Shown piece by piece: positions 1 to 5,893 of a DNA stretch of 8,561 bases. Source of the DNA: Pseudomonadota bacterium (GTDB lineage: Bacteria > Pseudomonadota > Alphaproteobacteria > Acetobacterales > Acetobacteraceae); NCBI GenBank assembly GCA_021780935.1, contig JAJXXT010000150.1, forward strand, positions 1 to 8,561, read 5' to 3'. How positions within the stretch are numbered: position 1 is the stretch's first letter; the number at the start of each line of letters is the position of its first letter. The notes under the pieces were generated by a model. That model was not told the DNA's origin. It did not search any database and worked only from the letters and a program-made list of their open reading frames with translations. The position numbers were made by a program, and so were the translations under genes.

Positions 1-311
1 CCCTCGAGCAGGCGCAGCAGCACCGCCTTTCCTTCCGGGCGCGACAGGTCGAGACCGATCGAGCGTTTGTTGCGGTTGACGCCGATGAAGTAGCTCGCGT
101 CGTCGCCGTCGAAGGGCGGGCCCCACTCGCGGGTCTCGTCGCCCTGCGGCGGCTCGATCTTGATGACGTCGGCACCGTGATCAGAGAGGATCATCGTGCA
201 GTAGGGGCCGCCGAGCACACGGGTGAGGTCGATCACCCTGAGCCCGGCCAGCGCGCCGGCGGTAGCCGCAAGGCCCTTGCCCCGCGTGGCGGGAGTCGCG
301 GTGTCGTTCAT
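1..311 (-). CDS. CaiB/BaiF family CoA-transferase, N-terminal part (cut by window edge)
   Basis: The first 103 residues of a CaiB/BaiF (family III) CoA-transferase are present; the rest lies beyond the left edge. These enzymes move CoA between an acyl-CoA and a free carboxylic acid in the cytoplasm. Visible signature: after a 22-residue variable start comes LAGLRVIDLTRVLGGPYCTM, then SDHGADVIKIEPP, then the conserved NRNKRSIGLDL and PEGKAVLLRLL. These match the family's N-terminal Rossmann-like fold. The catalytic Asp (around residue 169 in characterised members) is outside the window, so activity cannot be judged. The ATG overlaps the TGA of the upstream subunit B gene (ATGA). It follows a strong AAGGAGG site at 319-325 with a 7-base spacer, which fixes the start. 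It is the third gene of the operon; the substrate is unknown. Confidence 0.92.
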   Translation of the reverse strand, partial: MNDTATPATRGKGLAATAGALAGLRVIDLTRVLGGPYCTMILSDHGADVIKIEPPQGDETREWGPPFDGDDASYFIGVNRNKRSIGLDLSRPEGKAVLLRLLE

Positions 312-1084
312 GCGGCTTCCTCCTTGCCACCGTTTTCCTTCGCTCCCCGTCCCCAGACACGGCGGCAGAAATCGGGATAGGTCTCGATCATCGCGTCGCA
401 GACAGGACCGGCGAGGATCGTGGCTTGCGCCTCGGTTGGGCCGGCGGTGTTCGCGATCCCCGCGGGTTCGTCGTAGTCGAAGCCGGTTGCCGCGCGCACG
501 GTCTCGCGCGTCTCGCCCGGATGCAGCGAGGCAAGTGCAAACCGTGCCCTTCCGGGATCGAAACGGAAGACGCAGCGCCCGGTGACCAGCGCCTGCGCGT
601 GACCGCGGCGAAACGTCCCCGCGGGCGAGACGCCGGGGGCGGAGATGTGCTCCACGCGTGGAACGAGCACGCGCCGGGAATGTTCCTCGCGGAACAGGAT
701 CGTGCGGTGGACCGTGAGATACATGAAGGCGGAGCCGAAGCTGCCGGGAAAGCGCACGGCGGTGCCTGGCCACGCGCCGGTGCCGATGAGATTGATGTTG
801 GCCTGGCCGTCGATCTGCCCGCCGCCGAGAAAGAAGAGGTCGATCCGTCCCTGGCCCGCGAGGTCGAACAGCTCGCGCGTGCCTTCGGTGAACGGGTTGC
901 CCCGCGGGCGATGCAGCAGTGCGAGGCGGATGTCGGCCCCCTGCATTTTCGCCAGCCAGCAGGCGGCGGCGGGAATGGGGGAGGCGGCGCCGACGGCGAC
1001 ATGGCGCGCCGGATGCGCGGCGGGGTCCGTGATCAGCCGCGCGATCGCGGCGATCAGCAGCAGCTCGTTGGACGTCCCGCTCAT
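308..1084 (-). CDS. CoA-transferase subunit B-like protein (GctB/IpdB type)
   Basis: A 258-residue protein of the family I CoA-transferase superfamily, beta-subunit type (glutaconate CoA-transferase subunit B; IpdB). Family features seen: N-terminal NELLLIAAIARLI, a VAVGAASPIPAAACWLAK segment (about 29-46), then GRIDLFFLGGGQIDGQANINLIGTG (about 79-103) and PGSFGSAFMYLTVHRTI (about 113-129). The last two are hallmarks of this subunit. The start MSGTSNE is chosen because its ATG overlaps the TGA of subunit A (ATGA). An ATG 19 codons upstream would give an Arg-rich extension inside subunit A. Only a weak GGCGGA precedes the start, so translation is probably coupled to subunit A. Where transferases carry the catalytic Glu (Glu54 in Acidaminococcus GctB), this protein reads ALLHRPRGNPF, so the Glu seems absent. 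IpdAB-type enzymes also lack it. The reaction is therefore uncertain: transferase, hydrolase or C-C cleaving. Confidence 0.87.
   Translation of the reverse strand: MSGTSNELLLIAAIARLITDPAAHPARHVAVGAASPIPAAACWLAKMQGADIRLALLHRPRGNPFTEGTRELFDLAGQGRIDLFFLGGGQIDGQANINLIGTGAWPGTAVRFPGSFGSAFMYLTVHRTILFREEHSRRVLVPRVEHISAPGVSPAGTFRRGHAQALVTGRCVFRFDPGRARFALASLHPGETRETVRAATGFDYDEPAGIANTAGPTEAQATILAGPVCDAMIETYPDFCRRVWGRGAKENGGKEEAA
319..325 (-). promoter_or_regulatory. Ribosome-binding site of the CaiB/BaiF gene
   Basis: On the minus strand this reads AAGGAGG, 7 bases before the ATG at 311. It lies inside the last codons of subunit B. It is the strongest Shine-Dalgarno site in this operon and suggests that the CaiB-type protein is well translated. 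Confidence 0.75.
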
Positions 1085-1923
1085 TCCGCCGCCAAAATCG
1101 TCACCGAGGGGTCGCCTGGGGCGTTGACGAAGCGGGCGCAATACTCGGCGAAGCCTGCCTCGGTGCGCGCCAGCTTTGCGTACAGCGCGATGTGTGCGGC
1201 GTCGTAGCCGTATTCATCGAGCAGGCCGATCGGCCAGGCGCCGTGCTCGGCGACCGCGATCGCCGTGACGTAAACCCCGGAAATGACGCCCGGGGCGAGA
1301 CGCTCATCGTCGAGCATGTTGCCGGGCACGCGTCGCTCGACGGTGACGAGGCTCTGCTGCGAGGCGTGGGCGAGGGTGGCGAGTTCGCGCCGGCGCCCGA
1401 CCCAGACATTGCCCTCCTCGTCCGCCATGGCGGCGTGGAACGCCGCGAGTTCAGGTGCGAGCGCCGGCAGCAGCAGGATCGGGTCGCCTCCGCCCGCGCC
1501 GGGCGACTGAAACGGGTTGTCAATGATTTTCCAGTCCGGGCGATGGGCGACGAGGTCGCTGCCGAGCACCCCGCGCAGCGGCATGAAGGGTACGCCCTTT
1601 TCGGCCGCTTGCAGGCGCGTGTGCATGGCCGGGCAGGTCGCGTCCACGACGCGCAGCCGCCCAGCGGCCAGCGCCGCGGTGAAGCGGGGCGCCATGCCCG
1701 CTTCCCCCAGTGTGACCGCGGAGGTCTCGATCTCGGCGACGCAGCCGGCGCCGATGAGGAGGTCGGTGGCGTAGCCGCAGACCGGCACGCCGATGAGGCG
1801 CAGGTCGCGCACGCCGCGGCGCACCAGCGCGCGGGCGAACGCTCCGGGCGAAAGCGAGTTGTCGGGCACCAGGGCGAGCTGGGCGCCGTCCGGCACCAGG
1901 GCGGCGAGGGCGTCTAGGTCCAT
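1081..1923 (-). CDS. CoA-transferase subunit A-like protein (GctA/IpdA type)
   Basis: A 280-residue family I CoA-transferase alpha-type subunit, expected to pair with the subunit B encoded just downstream. Family features seen: LVPDNSLSPGAFARALVRRG near the N-terminus (about 18-37), LRLIGVPVCGYATDLLIGAG (about 41-60), and VDATCPAMHTRLQAAEKGVPFMPLRG followed by GSDL and DWKIIDNPF (about 93-138). Towards the C-terminus are DPILLLPALAPELAAFHA and a GNVWVGRRRELATLAHAS stretch. All are typical of the GctA/IpdA group. The start is supported by GGAGG at 1931-1935 with a 7-base spacer. It is first in a three-gene operon with ATGA coupling to subunit B. The true substrate cannot be read from the sequence. 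The order A, B, CaiB suggests a shared acyl-CoA catabolic role. Confidence 0.88.
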   Translation of the reverse strand: MDLDALAALVPDGAQLALVPDNSLSPGAFARALVRRGVRDLRLIGVPVCGYATDLLIGAGCVAEIETSAVTLGEAGMAPRFTAALAAGRLRVVDATCPAMHTRLQAAEKGVPFMPLRGVLGSDLVAHRPDWKIIDNPFQSPGAGGGDPILLLPALAPELAAFHAAMADEEGNVWVGRRRELATLAHASQQSLVTVERRVPGNMLDDERLAPGVISGVYVTAIAVAEHGAWPIGLLDEYGYDAAHIALYAKLARTEAGFAEYCARFVNAPGDPSVTILAAE

Positions 1924-1930
1924 CGGCGTT

Positions 1931-1935
1931 CCTCC
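1931..1935 (-). promoter_or_regulatory. Ribosome-binding site of CoA-transferase subunit A
   Basis: GGAGG on the minus strand, 7 bases before the ATG at 1923. It fixes the start of the first gene of the CoA-transferase operon. No clear -35/-10 pair is visible in the 67 bases between this gene and the decarboxylase stop, so read-through from the decarboxylase gene is possible. Confidence 0.7.
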
Positions 1936-1961
1936 AGCCTTGGTTGTAACACCGGCGGAAG

Positions 1962-1990
1962 GATAAAAAAGGTCGGGGCGAGGCCGGCCC
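1962..1990 (-). terminator. Possible weak terminator after the decarboxylase gene
   Basis: Directly after the decarboxylase TAA the minus strand reads GGGCCGGCCTCGCCCC, then GACC and six T. GGGC and GCCC can form a 4-bp stem closed by a 7-base loop, and the T run sits at 1965-1970. The stem is short and is separated from the T run by a few bases. Termination is therefore doubtful and probably partial. If it fails, the decarboxylase and CoA-transferase genes share a transcript. Confidence 0.25.
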
Positions 1991-3121
1991 TTAGATGTAA
2001 TGTTCCTTCAGGGGCGTGAAGCCGTTGAAGGCCTGGCTCGCATATGTCGTCACGTAGGCGCCGGTGGCGTGCAGCTCCACCCGATCGCCCGTGGTGAGCG
2101 CCAGCGGCAGCCGGTAGTTGGATTTCTCGTAGAGAATATCGGCGCCGTCGCAGGTGGGGCCGGCGATCGAGACGGGGCCGGTCGCGGTGCCGTCATGCGG
2201 TGTGGCGATGCGGTACTTGATCGCCTCGCCTTCGGTCTCGGCCAGGCCCCCGAAGCGGCCGATGTCGAGATAGACCCAGCGCACCGGGTCCGCGGGATCG
2301 CGCTGGCTGACCAGCACCACCTCGGACGCGACGACGCCGGCATCGCCGACGATGCAGCGGCCAGGCTCGATGACGATGTCGGGCAGCGCGTTGCCGAAGG
2401 CGCGTGCCAGCGCCGCGCCGATCGCGTCGGCGAAGGCGGCGATCCCCGGCACCTCGTCGCGGTAGCGGGTGGGAAAACCGCCGCCGAGATTCATCATCCG
2501 CAGCTTCACGCCCGCGTCGTGCAGATCGGTGAACAGCATCGCCACCTTGGCGATCGCCGCCTCGTAGCTTGCCGTCGACGTCTGCTGGCTGCCGACATGG
2601 AAGGACAGGCCCATCGGGTCGAGGCCCAGCCCGCGCGCCTGCAGCATCAGCTCGCGGGCTCGTTCCACCGTCGTGCCGAACTTGCGCGAAAGCGGCCAGT
2701 CGGCGCCGGCATTGGCGACCATGATGCGGCAATAGACCGCCGCCCCCGGCGCGTGGCGAGCGAGCTTCGCCAGCTCCTCCGCCGAGTCGAACGCGTACAT
2801 GCCGACCCCGTGCGCATACGCCCGGGCGATGGCGCCGGCCTTCTTGATGGTGTTGCCGAAGCTGATCGCCTCGGCCTGGGCGCCGGCGGCGAGGCAGGAT
2901 TCGATCTCCTCGATGCTCGCCGCGTCGAAGCAGCTGCCGAGGCGCACCAGCCGCTCGAGGACCGGCGCGGCCGGATTGGCCTTGACCGCGTAGTAGATCC
3001 GCGCGACCGGCAAGGCGCGTTGCAGCGCGCGGAAATTCTCTTCCGCCTGATCGACGTCGAACACCAGGCACGGCGTCGCCGGCTGATGCTCGGCAAGGAA
3101 ACGGGCGATTTTCAGGGTCAT
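1991..3121 (-). CDS. Ornithine (lysine/ornithine) decarboxylase, fold type III
   Basis: A 376-residue pyridoxal-phosphate decarboxylase converting ornithine to putrescine (possibly also lysine to cadaverine) for polyamine synthesis in the cytoplasm. Seen motifs: YYAVKANP with the PLP-binding Lys47; SFGNTIKK (87-94); SFHVGSQ (173-179); NLGGGFP (211-217); EPGR (252-255), which contacts the PLP phosphate; GPTCDGAD (321-328) with catalytic Cys324 and Asp325; and GAYVTTYASQAFNGF near the C-terminus. The length and the N-terminus (MTLKIARFLAEHQPATPCLV) match the short alphaproteobacterial ODC class (about 377 residues). The chosen ATG has GGAGG at 3131-3135 with a 9-base spacer. The frame stays open upstream, with another in-frame ATG at 3292, but that would add 57 Arg/Trp-rich residues atypical of the family. 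Ornithine versus lysine preference cannot be decided by eye. A hairpin lies just upstream of the ribosome-binding site. Confidence 0.93.
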   Translation of the reverse strand: MTLKIARFLAEHQPATPCLVFDVDQAEENFRALQRALPVARIYYAVKANPAAPVLERLVRLGSCFDAASIEEIESCLAAGAQAEAISFGNTIKKAGAIARAYAHGVGMYAFDSAEELAKLARHAPGAAVYCRIMVANAGADWPLSRKFGTTVERARELMLQARGLGLDPMGLSFHVGSQQTSTASYEAAIAKVAMLFTDLHDAGVKLRMMNLGGGFPTRYRDEVPGIAAFADAIGAALARAFGNALPDIVIEPGRCIVGDAGVVASEVVLVSQRDPADPVRWVYLDIGRFGGLAETEGEAIKYRIATPHDGTATGPVSIAGPTCDGADILYEKSNYRLPLALTTGDRVELHATGAYVTTYASQAFNGFTPLKEHYI

Positions 3122-3130
3122 CGCGCGTGG

Positions 3131-3135
3131 CCTCC
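3131..3135 (-). promoter_or_regulatory. Ribosome-binding site of the decarboxylase gene
   Basis: GGAGG on the minus strand, 9 bases before the ATG at 3121. It supports the family-typical start over the in-frame ATG at 3292, which is preceded only by a poorly placed GGTGGGG. Confidence 0.65.
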
Positions 3136-3143
3136 AGGTGAGA

Positions 3144-3169
3144 GGCCCGCCTTTCCAAGGCGACGGGCC
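3144..3169 (-). promoter_or_regulatory. Leader hairpin upstream of the decarboxylase ribosome-binding site
   Basis: On the minus strand GGCCC(GTC)GCCTT, loop GGA, AAGGCGGGCC can fold: a 5-bp GGCCC/GGGCC stem and a 5-bp GCCTT/AAGGC stem separated by a 3-base bulge. It ends 8 bases before the GGAGG at 3131-3135, where a leader structure could affect initiation. A conserved speF leader RNA is known upstream of alphaproteobacterial ornithine decarboxylase genes. Whether this is one cannot be told by eye. Confidence 0.4.
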
Positions 3170-3276
3170 CAGATTGCGAAACGGTCGAACGAACCAGCGA
3201 CCAAACGATTGCCAGAACGCTTGACGTCGTTGCGTAACCCGAGGGCCAGAGGCACGTGCGCGCTGCGTGGAGGCGC

Positions 3277-3305
3277 CAAATAGGATCGACATCCCCACCT
3301 TGCAA
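3277..3305 (-). promoter_or_regulatory. Possible sigma-70-like promoter for the decarboxylase gene
   Basis: The minus strand has TTGCAA (-35-like, 3300-3305), a 17-base spacer and TATTTG (-10-like, 3277-3282). That matches four of six consensus bases in the -35 and three of six in the -10. It would give a leader of about 150 bases containing the hairpin at 3144-3169. The -10 match is weak, so this is only a candidate. Confidence 0.25.
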
Positions 3306-3368
3306 GCCTTTTCTCGGCGCGACTCTCCCGGGGGGGGAATTCCTGCTAGCGGTTGGGTGCATGGCGCC

Positions 3369-3393
3369 GGCTCGGCGTGCACGCCATGGAGCC
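3369..3393. repeat. Palindrome and imperfect inverted repeat
   Basis: GGCGTGCACGCC at 3374-3385 is a perfect 12-bp palindrome. It is flanked by GGCTC (3369-3373) and GAGCC (3389-3393), which also pair if ATG at 3386-3388 is bulged out. It could be an operator or an RNA hairpin in the upstream region of the YihY-family gene. No known regulator site was recognised. Confidence 0.5.
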
Positions 3394-3402
3394 TCCCCCA
3401 GG

Positions 3403-3444
3403 CTCTGGATCGGGGGCTCTGGATCGGGGGCGCTGGATCGGCGG
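3403..3444. repeat. 14-bp tandem repeat, three units
   Basis: CTCTGGATCGGGGG occurs twice exactly (3403-3416, 3417-3430). A third unit, CGCTGGATCGGCGG (3431-3444), matches at 12 of 14 positions. The 14-base period is not a multiple of three, which argues against coding. It sits 32 bases before the YihY-family start codon and could vary in copy number. Confidence 0.85.
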
Positions 3445-3475
3445 CGGGAGAGCGGCGAGGACGACGCAGGAAGCG

Positions 3476-4393
3476 ATGACACCAGATGCAGCCCGACCAT
3501 GGCCGGTCCTCGCGGCGCGCGTCGCGCGGGTGCTGGGCGCGCGGGTGCTCGCGCATCGCACGTCCCTGGTCGCCGCGGGCTGCGCCTTTTACGCCACGCT
3601 GGCGCTGTTCCCGGCGCTGGCGATGCTCGTCTCCATCTATGGCCTGGTCTTCGACATCCGCACCGTGGCGCCGCAGCTCGAAACGCTGCAGGCGTTCCTG
3701 CCGCCGCCCGCCTACGCGATGATCGCGCAGGAGCTTGGCGTGCTGGTCTCGCATCGCAGTGCCTCGCTCTCGCTCGGCGTCGCGATCTCGGCGCTGTTCA
3801 CTGTCTGGAGTGCGACGACCGGCACCAGCTCGCTGATGACGGCCCTCAACTTCGCCTATGACGCGTCCGAACGCCGCTCGGCGCTGCGCGTGCTGGCGAT
3901 CGCCGGGGCGATGACCCTGCTCGCCGTGATCGGCGCGGTGCTGGGGCTCGCGCTGATGGTGGCGCTGCCGGCGGCCGCTCAGCGGCTGGGCATCCCGGGC
4001 GACACGCGCACCCTGATCCATATCGCCTCGCTCGTGCTGACGGCGGCCTTCGTCGCCTCCGTCCTGGGCGCGCTGTATCGCTTCGGGCCGAGCCACCGCC
4101 CGAGCGGGCGGCGCCATATCCTGCCCGGTGCGCTGGCGGCGACCGCGGGCTGGATGGCGGCGACCGCGATCTTCTCCACGTATGTGGCGCAGTTGGCGCG
4201 GTTCGACGCGACCTACGGCCCGCTCGCGGCGGTTGCCGGCATCATGCTGTGGTTCTGGGTCTCCGCCTTCGCCGCCCTGGCTGGCGGCGAGCTGAACGCG
4301 GCCCTGGAACGCGAGGTCAGCGGATCAGGCCGGTCAGCGGACTCGACGGATCGGCCCCCATCCGCCGCGGCATCCGCCCCGCCAGGTGGCTGA
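3476..4393 (+). CDS. YihY/BrkB-family inner-membrane protein
   Basis: A 305-residue multi-spanning membrane protein of the YihY/virulence factor BrkB family (formerly labelled ribonuclease BN, a name not supported for this family). Its biochemical role is unsettled. Six hydrophobic segments are visible at about 30-57, 96-115, 139-165, 180-201, 215-240 and 249-273. Family hallmarks are [21 protein letters not shown] near the start and [24 protein letters not shown] near the end. MTPDAARP was chosen as start because AGGA lies just upstream and the membrane core follows at a normal distance. Upstream in-frame ATGs (3353, 3386) would add low-complexity Gly/Arg-rich sequence translated from the tandem repeat. 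The final 25 residues are a hydrophilic Ser/Pro/Ala tail encoded antisense to the end of thiG. No operon partner on this strand. Confidence 0.88.
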   Translation: MTPDAARPWPVLAARVARVLGARVLAHRTSLVAAGCAFYATLALFPALAMLVSIYGLVFDIRTVAPQLETLQAFLPPPAYAMIAQELGVLVSHRSASLSLGVAISALFTVWSATTGTSSLMTALNFAYDASERRSALRVLAIAGAMTLLAVIGAVLGLALMVALPAAAQRLGIPGDTRTLIHIASLVLTAAFVASVLGALYRFGPSHRPSGRRHILPGALAATAGWMAATAIFSTYVAQLARFDATYGPLAAVAGIMLWFWVSAFAALAGGELNAALEREVSGSGRSADSTDRPPSAAASAPPGG

Positions 4394-5108
4394 GCCGGCC
4401 GGCTTCCACAGCCGCCTTCATGGCGCGCGCCATCATCACCGGGTCGCGGGCATGGGCGATGGCGGAGTTGAGCAGCACGGCGTCGCAGCCGAGTTCCATC
4501 GCGATCGCCGCGTCGGAGGCGGTGCCGACCCCGGCGTCGACCAGAAGCGGCACCTTCGCCTGCTCGATCAGCATCGCGATCATCGCCGGGTTCTGCAGGC
4601 CCAGCCCGGAGCCGATCGGCGCACCGAGCGGCATGATGGCGACACAGCCCATCTCCTCCAGCCGTTTCGCCGCGACCGGGTCGTCGGCGCAGTAGACCAT
4701 CACCTCGAACCCGTCTGCGATCAGCACCTTCGCGGCCTCGAGCGTCGCCGCCATGTCCGGATAGAGATGCGGCGGCGGGCCGAGGACTTCGAGTTTGACC
4801 AGGTTCCACCCCCCCGCCTCGCGCGCGAGCCGCAGCGTGCGCACCGCGTCCTCGGCGGTGTGGCAGCCGGCGGTATTGGGCAGGTAGGTGTAGCGCTTCG
4901 GATCGACGAAATCCTGCAGCATCGGCGCCTTGGGGTCGGAGAGGTTCACGCGCCGCACCGCGACGGTGACGATCTCCGCCCCCGAGGCCTCGATCGCCGC
5001 CGCCGTTTCCTCGAGCGACTTGTATTTGCCGGTGCCGACGATGAGGCGCGAGCGGAAACGCCGCCCGGCAACACTCCAGGTATCGGTGGATGCCGCAGTC
5101 CCGTCCAT
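4317..5108 (-). CDS. thiG: Thiazole synthase ThiG
   Basis: A 263-residue ThiG, the (beta/alpha)8 enzyme that joins 1-deoxyxylulose 5-phosphate, a glycine-derived imine and the ThiS thiocarboxylate into the thiazole phosphate of thiamine. Seen motifs: RLIVGTGKY (21-29); TVAVRRVNL (48-56); LPNTAGC (76-82); NLVKLEVLG (102-110) with the Schiff-base Lys105; [27 protein letters not shown]; and [33 protein letters not shown], the phosphate-binding end. Length is close to E. coli ThiG (256). The ATG overlaps the ThiS stop by one base (TGATG), with GGAGG at 5115-5119 inside the end of thiS, so the two are coupled. The 3' end overlaps the convergent YihY-family gene by 77 bases. No thiO, thiE or thiC is in view. 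Confidence 0.97.
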   Translation of the reverse strand: MDGTAASTDTWSVAGRRFRSRLIVGTGKYKSLEETAAAIEASGAEIVTVAVRRVNLSDPKAPMLQDFVDPKRYTYLPNTAGCHTAEDAVRTLRLAREAGGWNLVKLEVLGPPPHLYPDMAATLEAAKVLIADGFEVMVYCADDPVAAKRLEEMGCVAIMPLGAPIGSGLGLQNPAMIAMLIEQAKVPLLVDAGVGTASDAAIAMELGCDAVLLNSAIAHARDPVMMARAMKAAVEAGRLSHLAGRMPRRMGADPSSPLTGLIR

Positions 5109-5326
5109 CAGCCGCCTCCGATGAAGTGAACGATTTCGACCGCGTCCCCGGATTCGAGCCTGGTCCCGGCGTAGTGCGCGCGGCGGACGATCGCCTTGTT
5201 GCGCTCGACCGCGACCTTGCGCGCATCGAGGCCGAGGCGTTCGAGCAGATCCGCGACGCTGAGCGGGCCATCGAAGGCGCGCGCCTCCCCGTTGAGGCCG
5301 ATCGCCAGCCGGGTCACCGTATCCAT
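5108..5326 (-). CDS. thiS: Sulfur carrier protein ThiS
   Basis: A 72-residue ubiquitin-fold protein ending in GGG. The C-terminal Gly is adenylated by a ThiF/MoeB-type enzyme and converted to a thiocarboxylate that donates sulfur to ThiG. Visible family features are the N-terminal LNGEARAF strand, the [27 protein letters not shown] core (E/R-N region typical of ThiS) and [13 protein letters not shown] at the end. Start: the only sensible ATG, but no clear Shine-Dalgarno site precedes it, so it may be poorly or leaderlessly translated. It is first in a thiS-thiG pair. The 114-base upstream spacer shows no TPP riboswitch motifs. The adenylating enzyme must be encoded elsewhere. Confidence 0.95.
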   Translation of the reverse strand: MDTVTRLAIGLNGEARAFDGPLSVADLLERLGLDARKVAVERNKAIVRRAHYAGTRLESGDAVEIVHFIGGG

Positions 5327-5413
5327 GGCGGCAATATGGGCGGGACTATGGGGATCCGCCAAGGGGGAGCGGCTGCCGCGCGGTGACGATGGCAGGTCAG
5401 CGCAGTTGGCGCG

Positions 5414-5440
5414 GGGCGCGCGCCATGCTACCGCGCGCCC
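5414..5440. repeat. Perfect 9-bp all-GC inverted repeat abutting the aroQ start codon
   Basis: GGGCGCGCG (5414-5422) and CGCGCGCCC (5432-5440) are exact reverse complements separated by nine bases. The right arm ends one base before the aroQ ATG. It lies in the 114-base spacer between divergent thiS and aroQ. It may be an operator acting on either side, or a hairpin at the aroQ start. There is no Shine-Dalgarno site for aroQ. Confidence 0.7.
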
Positions 5441-5893
5441 ATGGCAGAGCGACCTCTGATCTATGTGCTGAACGGGCCCAACCTCAACCTGCTGGGCCAG
5501 CGGGAGCCGAAGCTCTATGGCCGCGCCACCCTCGACGACGTCGAGGCGCTGTGCGCGGAGCGGGCGGACCAGTGCGGCGTCGCGATCGAGTTTCGCCAGA
5601 CCAACCACGAAGGCGAGCTGGTCACCTGGGTGCAGGAGGCCCGCGTGATGGCGCAGGGCATCGTCATCAACCCGGCGGCCTTCACCACCACCTCGATCGC
5701 GCTGCTGGACGCGCTGCTGGCGTGCGACATGCCGGTGATCGAGGTGCACATCACCAACATCCACCGCCGCGAGGAGTTCCGGCAGCACTCCTATGTCTCC
5801 AAGGCGGCGACGGGTGTGATCGCGGGCCTGGGCGTCACCGGCTATGCCCTGGCGATCGAGGCGCTGTCGGAGCTGCTGGAGGACGAGGAATGA
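5441..5893 (+). CDS. aroQ: Type II 3-dehydroquinate dehydratase
   Basis: A 150-residue type II dehydroquinase, which removes water from 3-dehydroquinate in the shikimate pathway; the family forms dodecamers. Seen motifs: [12 protein letters not shown] (8-19), GQREPKLYG (19-27) with catalytic Arg21 and Tyr26, [11 protein letters not shown] (51-61), VINP (75-78) with Asn77, [14 protein letters not shown] (101-114) with His103 and Arg114, and Asp90, the inter-subunit contact. Two positions differ from the norm. Relative to Mycobacterium tuberculosis numbering, Gly77 is Ala79 and the substrate-binding His81 is Thr83; Ser103 is a conservative Thr105. The start matches the family; no Shine-Dalgarno site is visible. 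The stop overlaps the accB start (ATGA), a common alphaproteobacterial arrangement. Confidence 0.96.
   Translation: MAERPLIYVLNGPNLNLLGQREPKLYGRATLDDVEALCAERADQCGVAIEFRQTNHEGELVTWVQEARVMAQGIVINPAAFTTTSIALLDALLACDMPVIEVHITNIHRREEFRQHSYVSKAATGVIAGLGVTGYALAIEALSELLEDEE

Larger units (their letters stand above)
3122..3475 (+). other. 354-base gene-free divergent region between the decarboxylase and YihY-family genes
   Basis: No gene with family support lies here. From left to right it contains the decarboxylase ribosome-binding site and a leader hairpin (3144-3169), a possible minus-strand promoter (3277-3305), a run of eight G (3330-3337), a palindromic hairpin (3369-3393) and a three-unit 14-bp tandem repeat (3403-3444). 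The minus strand stays open in the decarboxylase frame through all of this, which high GC can explain. I could not find a convincing promoter for the rightward gene. AGGA at 3468-3471 lies 4 bases before its ATG. Confidence 0.7.

Noticed and set aside
308..1207. Overlapping plus-strand frames opposite the CoA-transferase subunits
   Set aside because: They are shadows of the minus-strand genes, without ribosome-binding sites or protein motifs.
2000..3283. Long plus-strand open frame (427 codons) antisense to the decarboxylase
   Set aside because: It is antisense to a clear conserved gene, rich in Arg/Gly/Ala without recognisable domains, and explained by high GC at third codon positions.
3221..3286. 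Plus-strand promoter candidates (TTGACG at 3221, TAGGAT at 3281) for the YihY-family gene
   Set aside because: Neither has an acceptable partner element at 16-18 bases.
3353..3475. Upstream start for the YihY-family gene (ATG at 3353 or 3386)
   Set aside because: The extra 41 or 30 residues would be translated tandem repeat and palindrome, have no ribosome-binding site and are not family-like. The ATG at 3476 fits better.
5327..5440. TPP riboswitch upstream of thiS
   Set aside because: I looked for the conserved CUGAGA and ACCUGAUC-type segments on the minus strand and did not see them.
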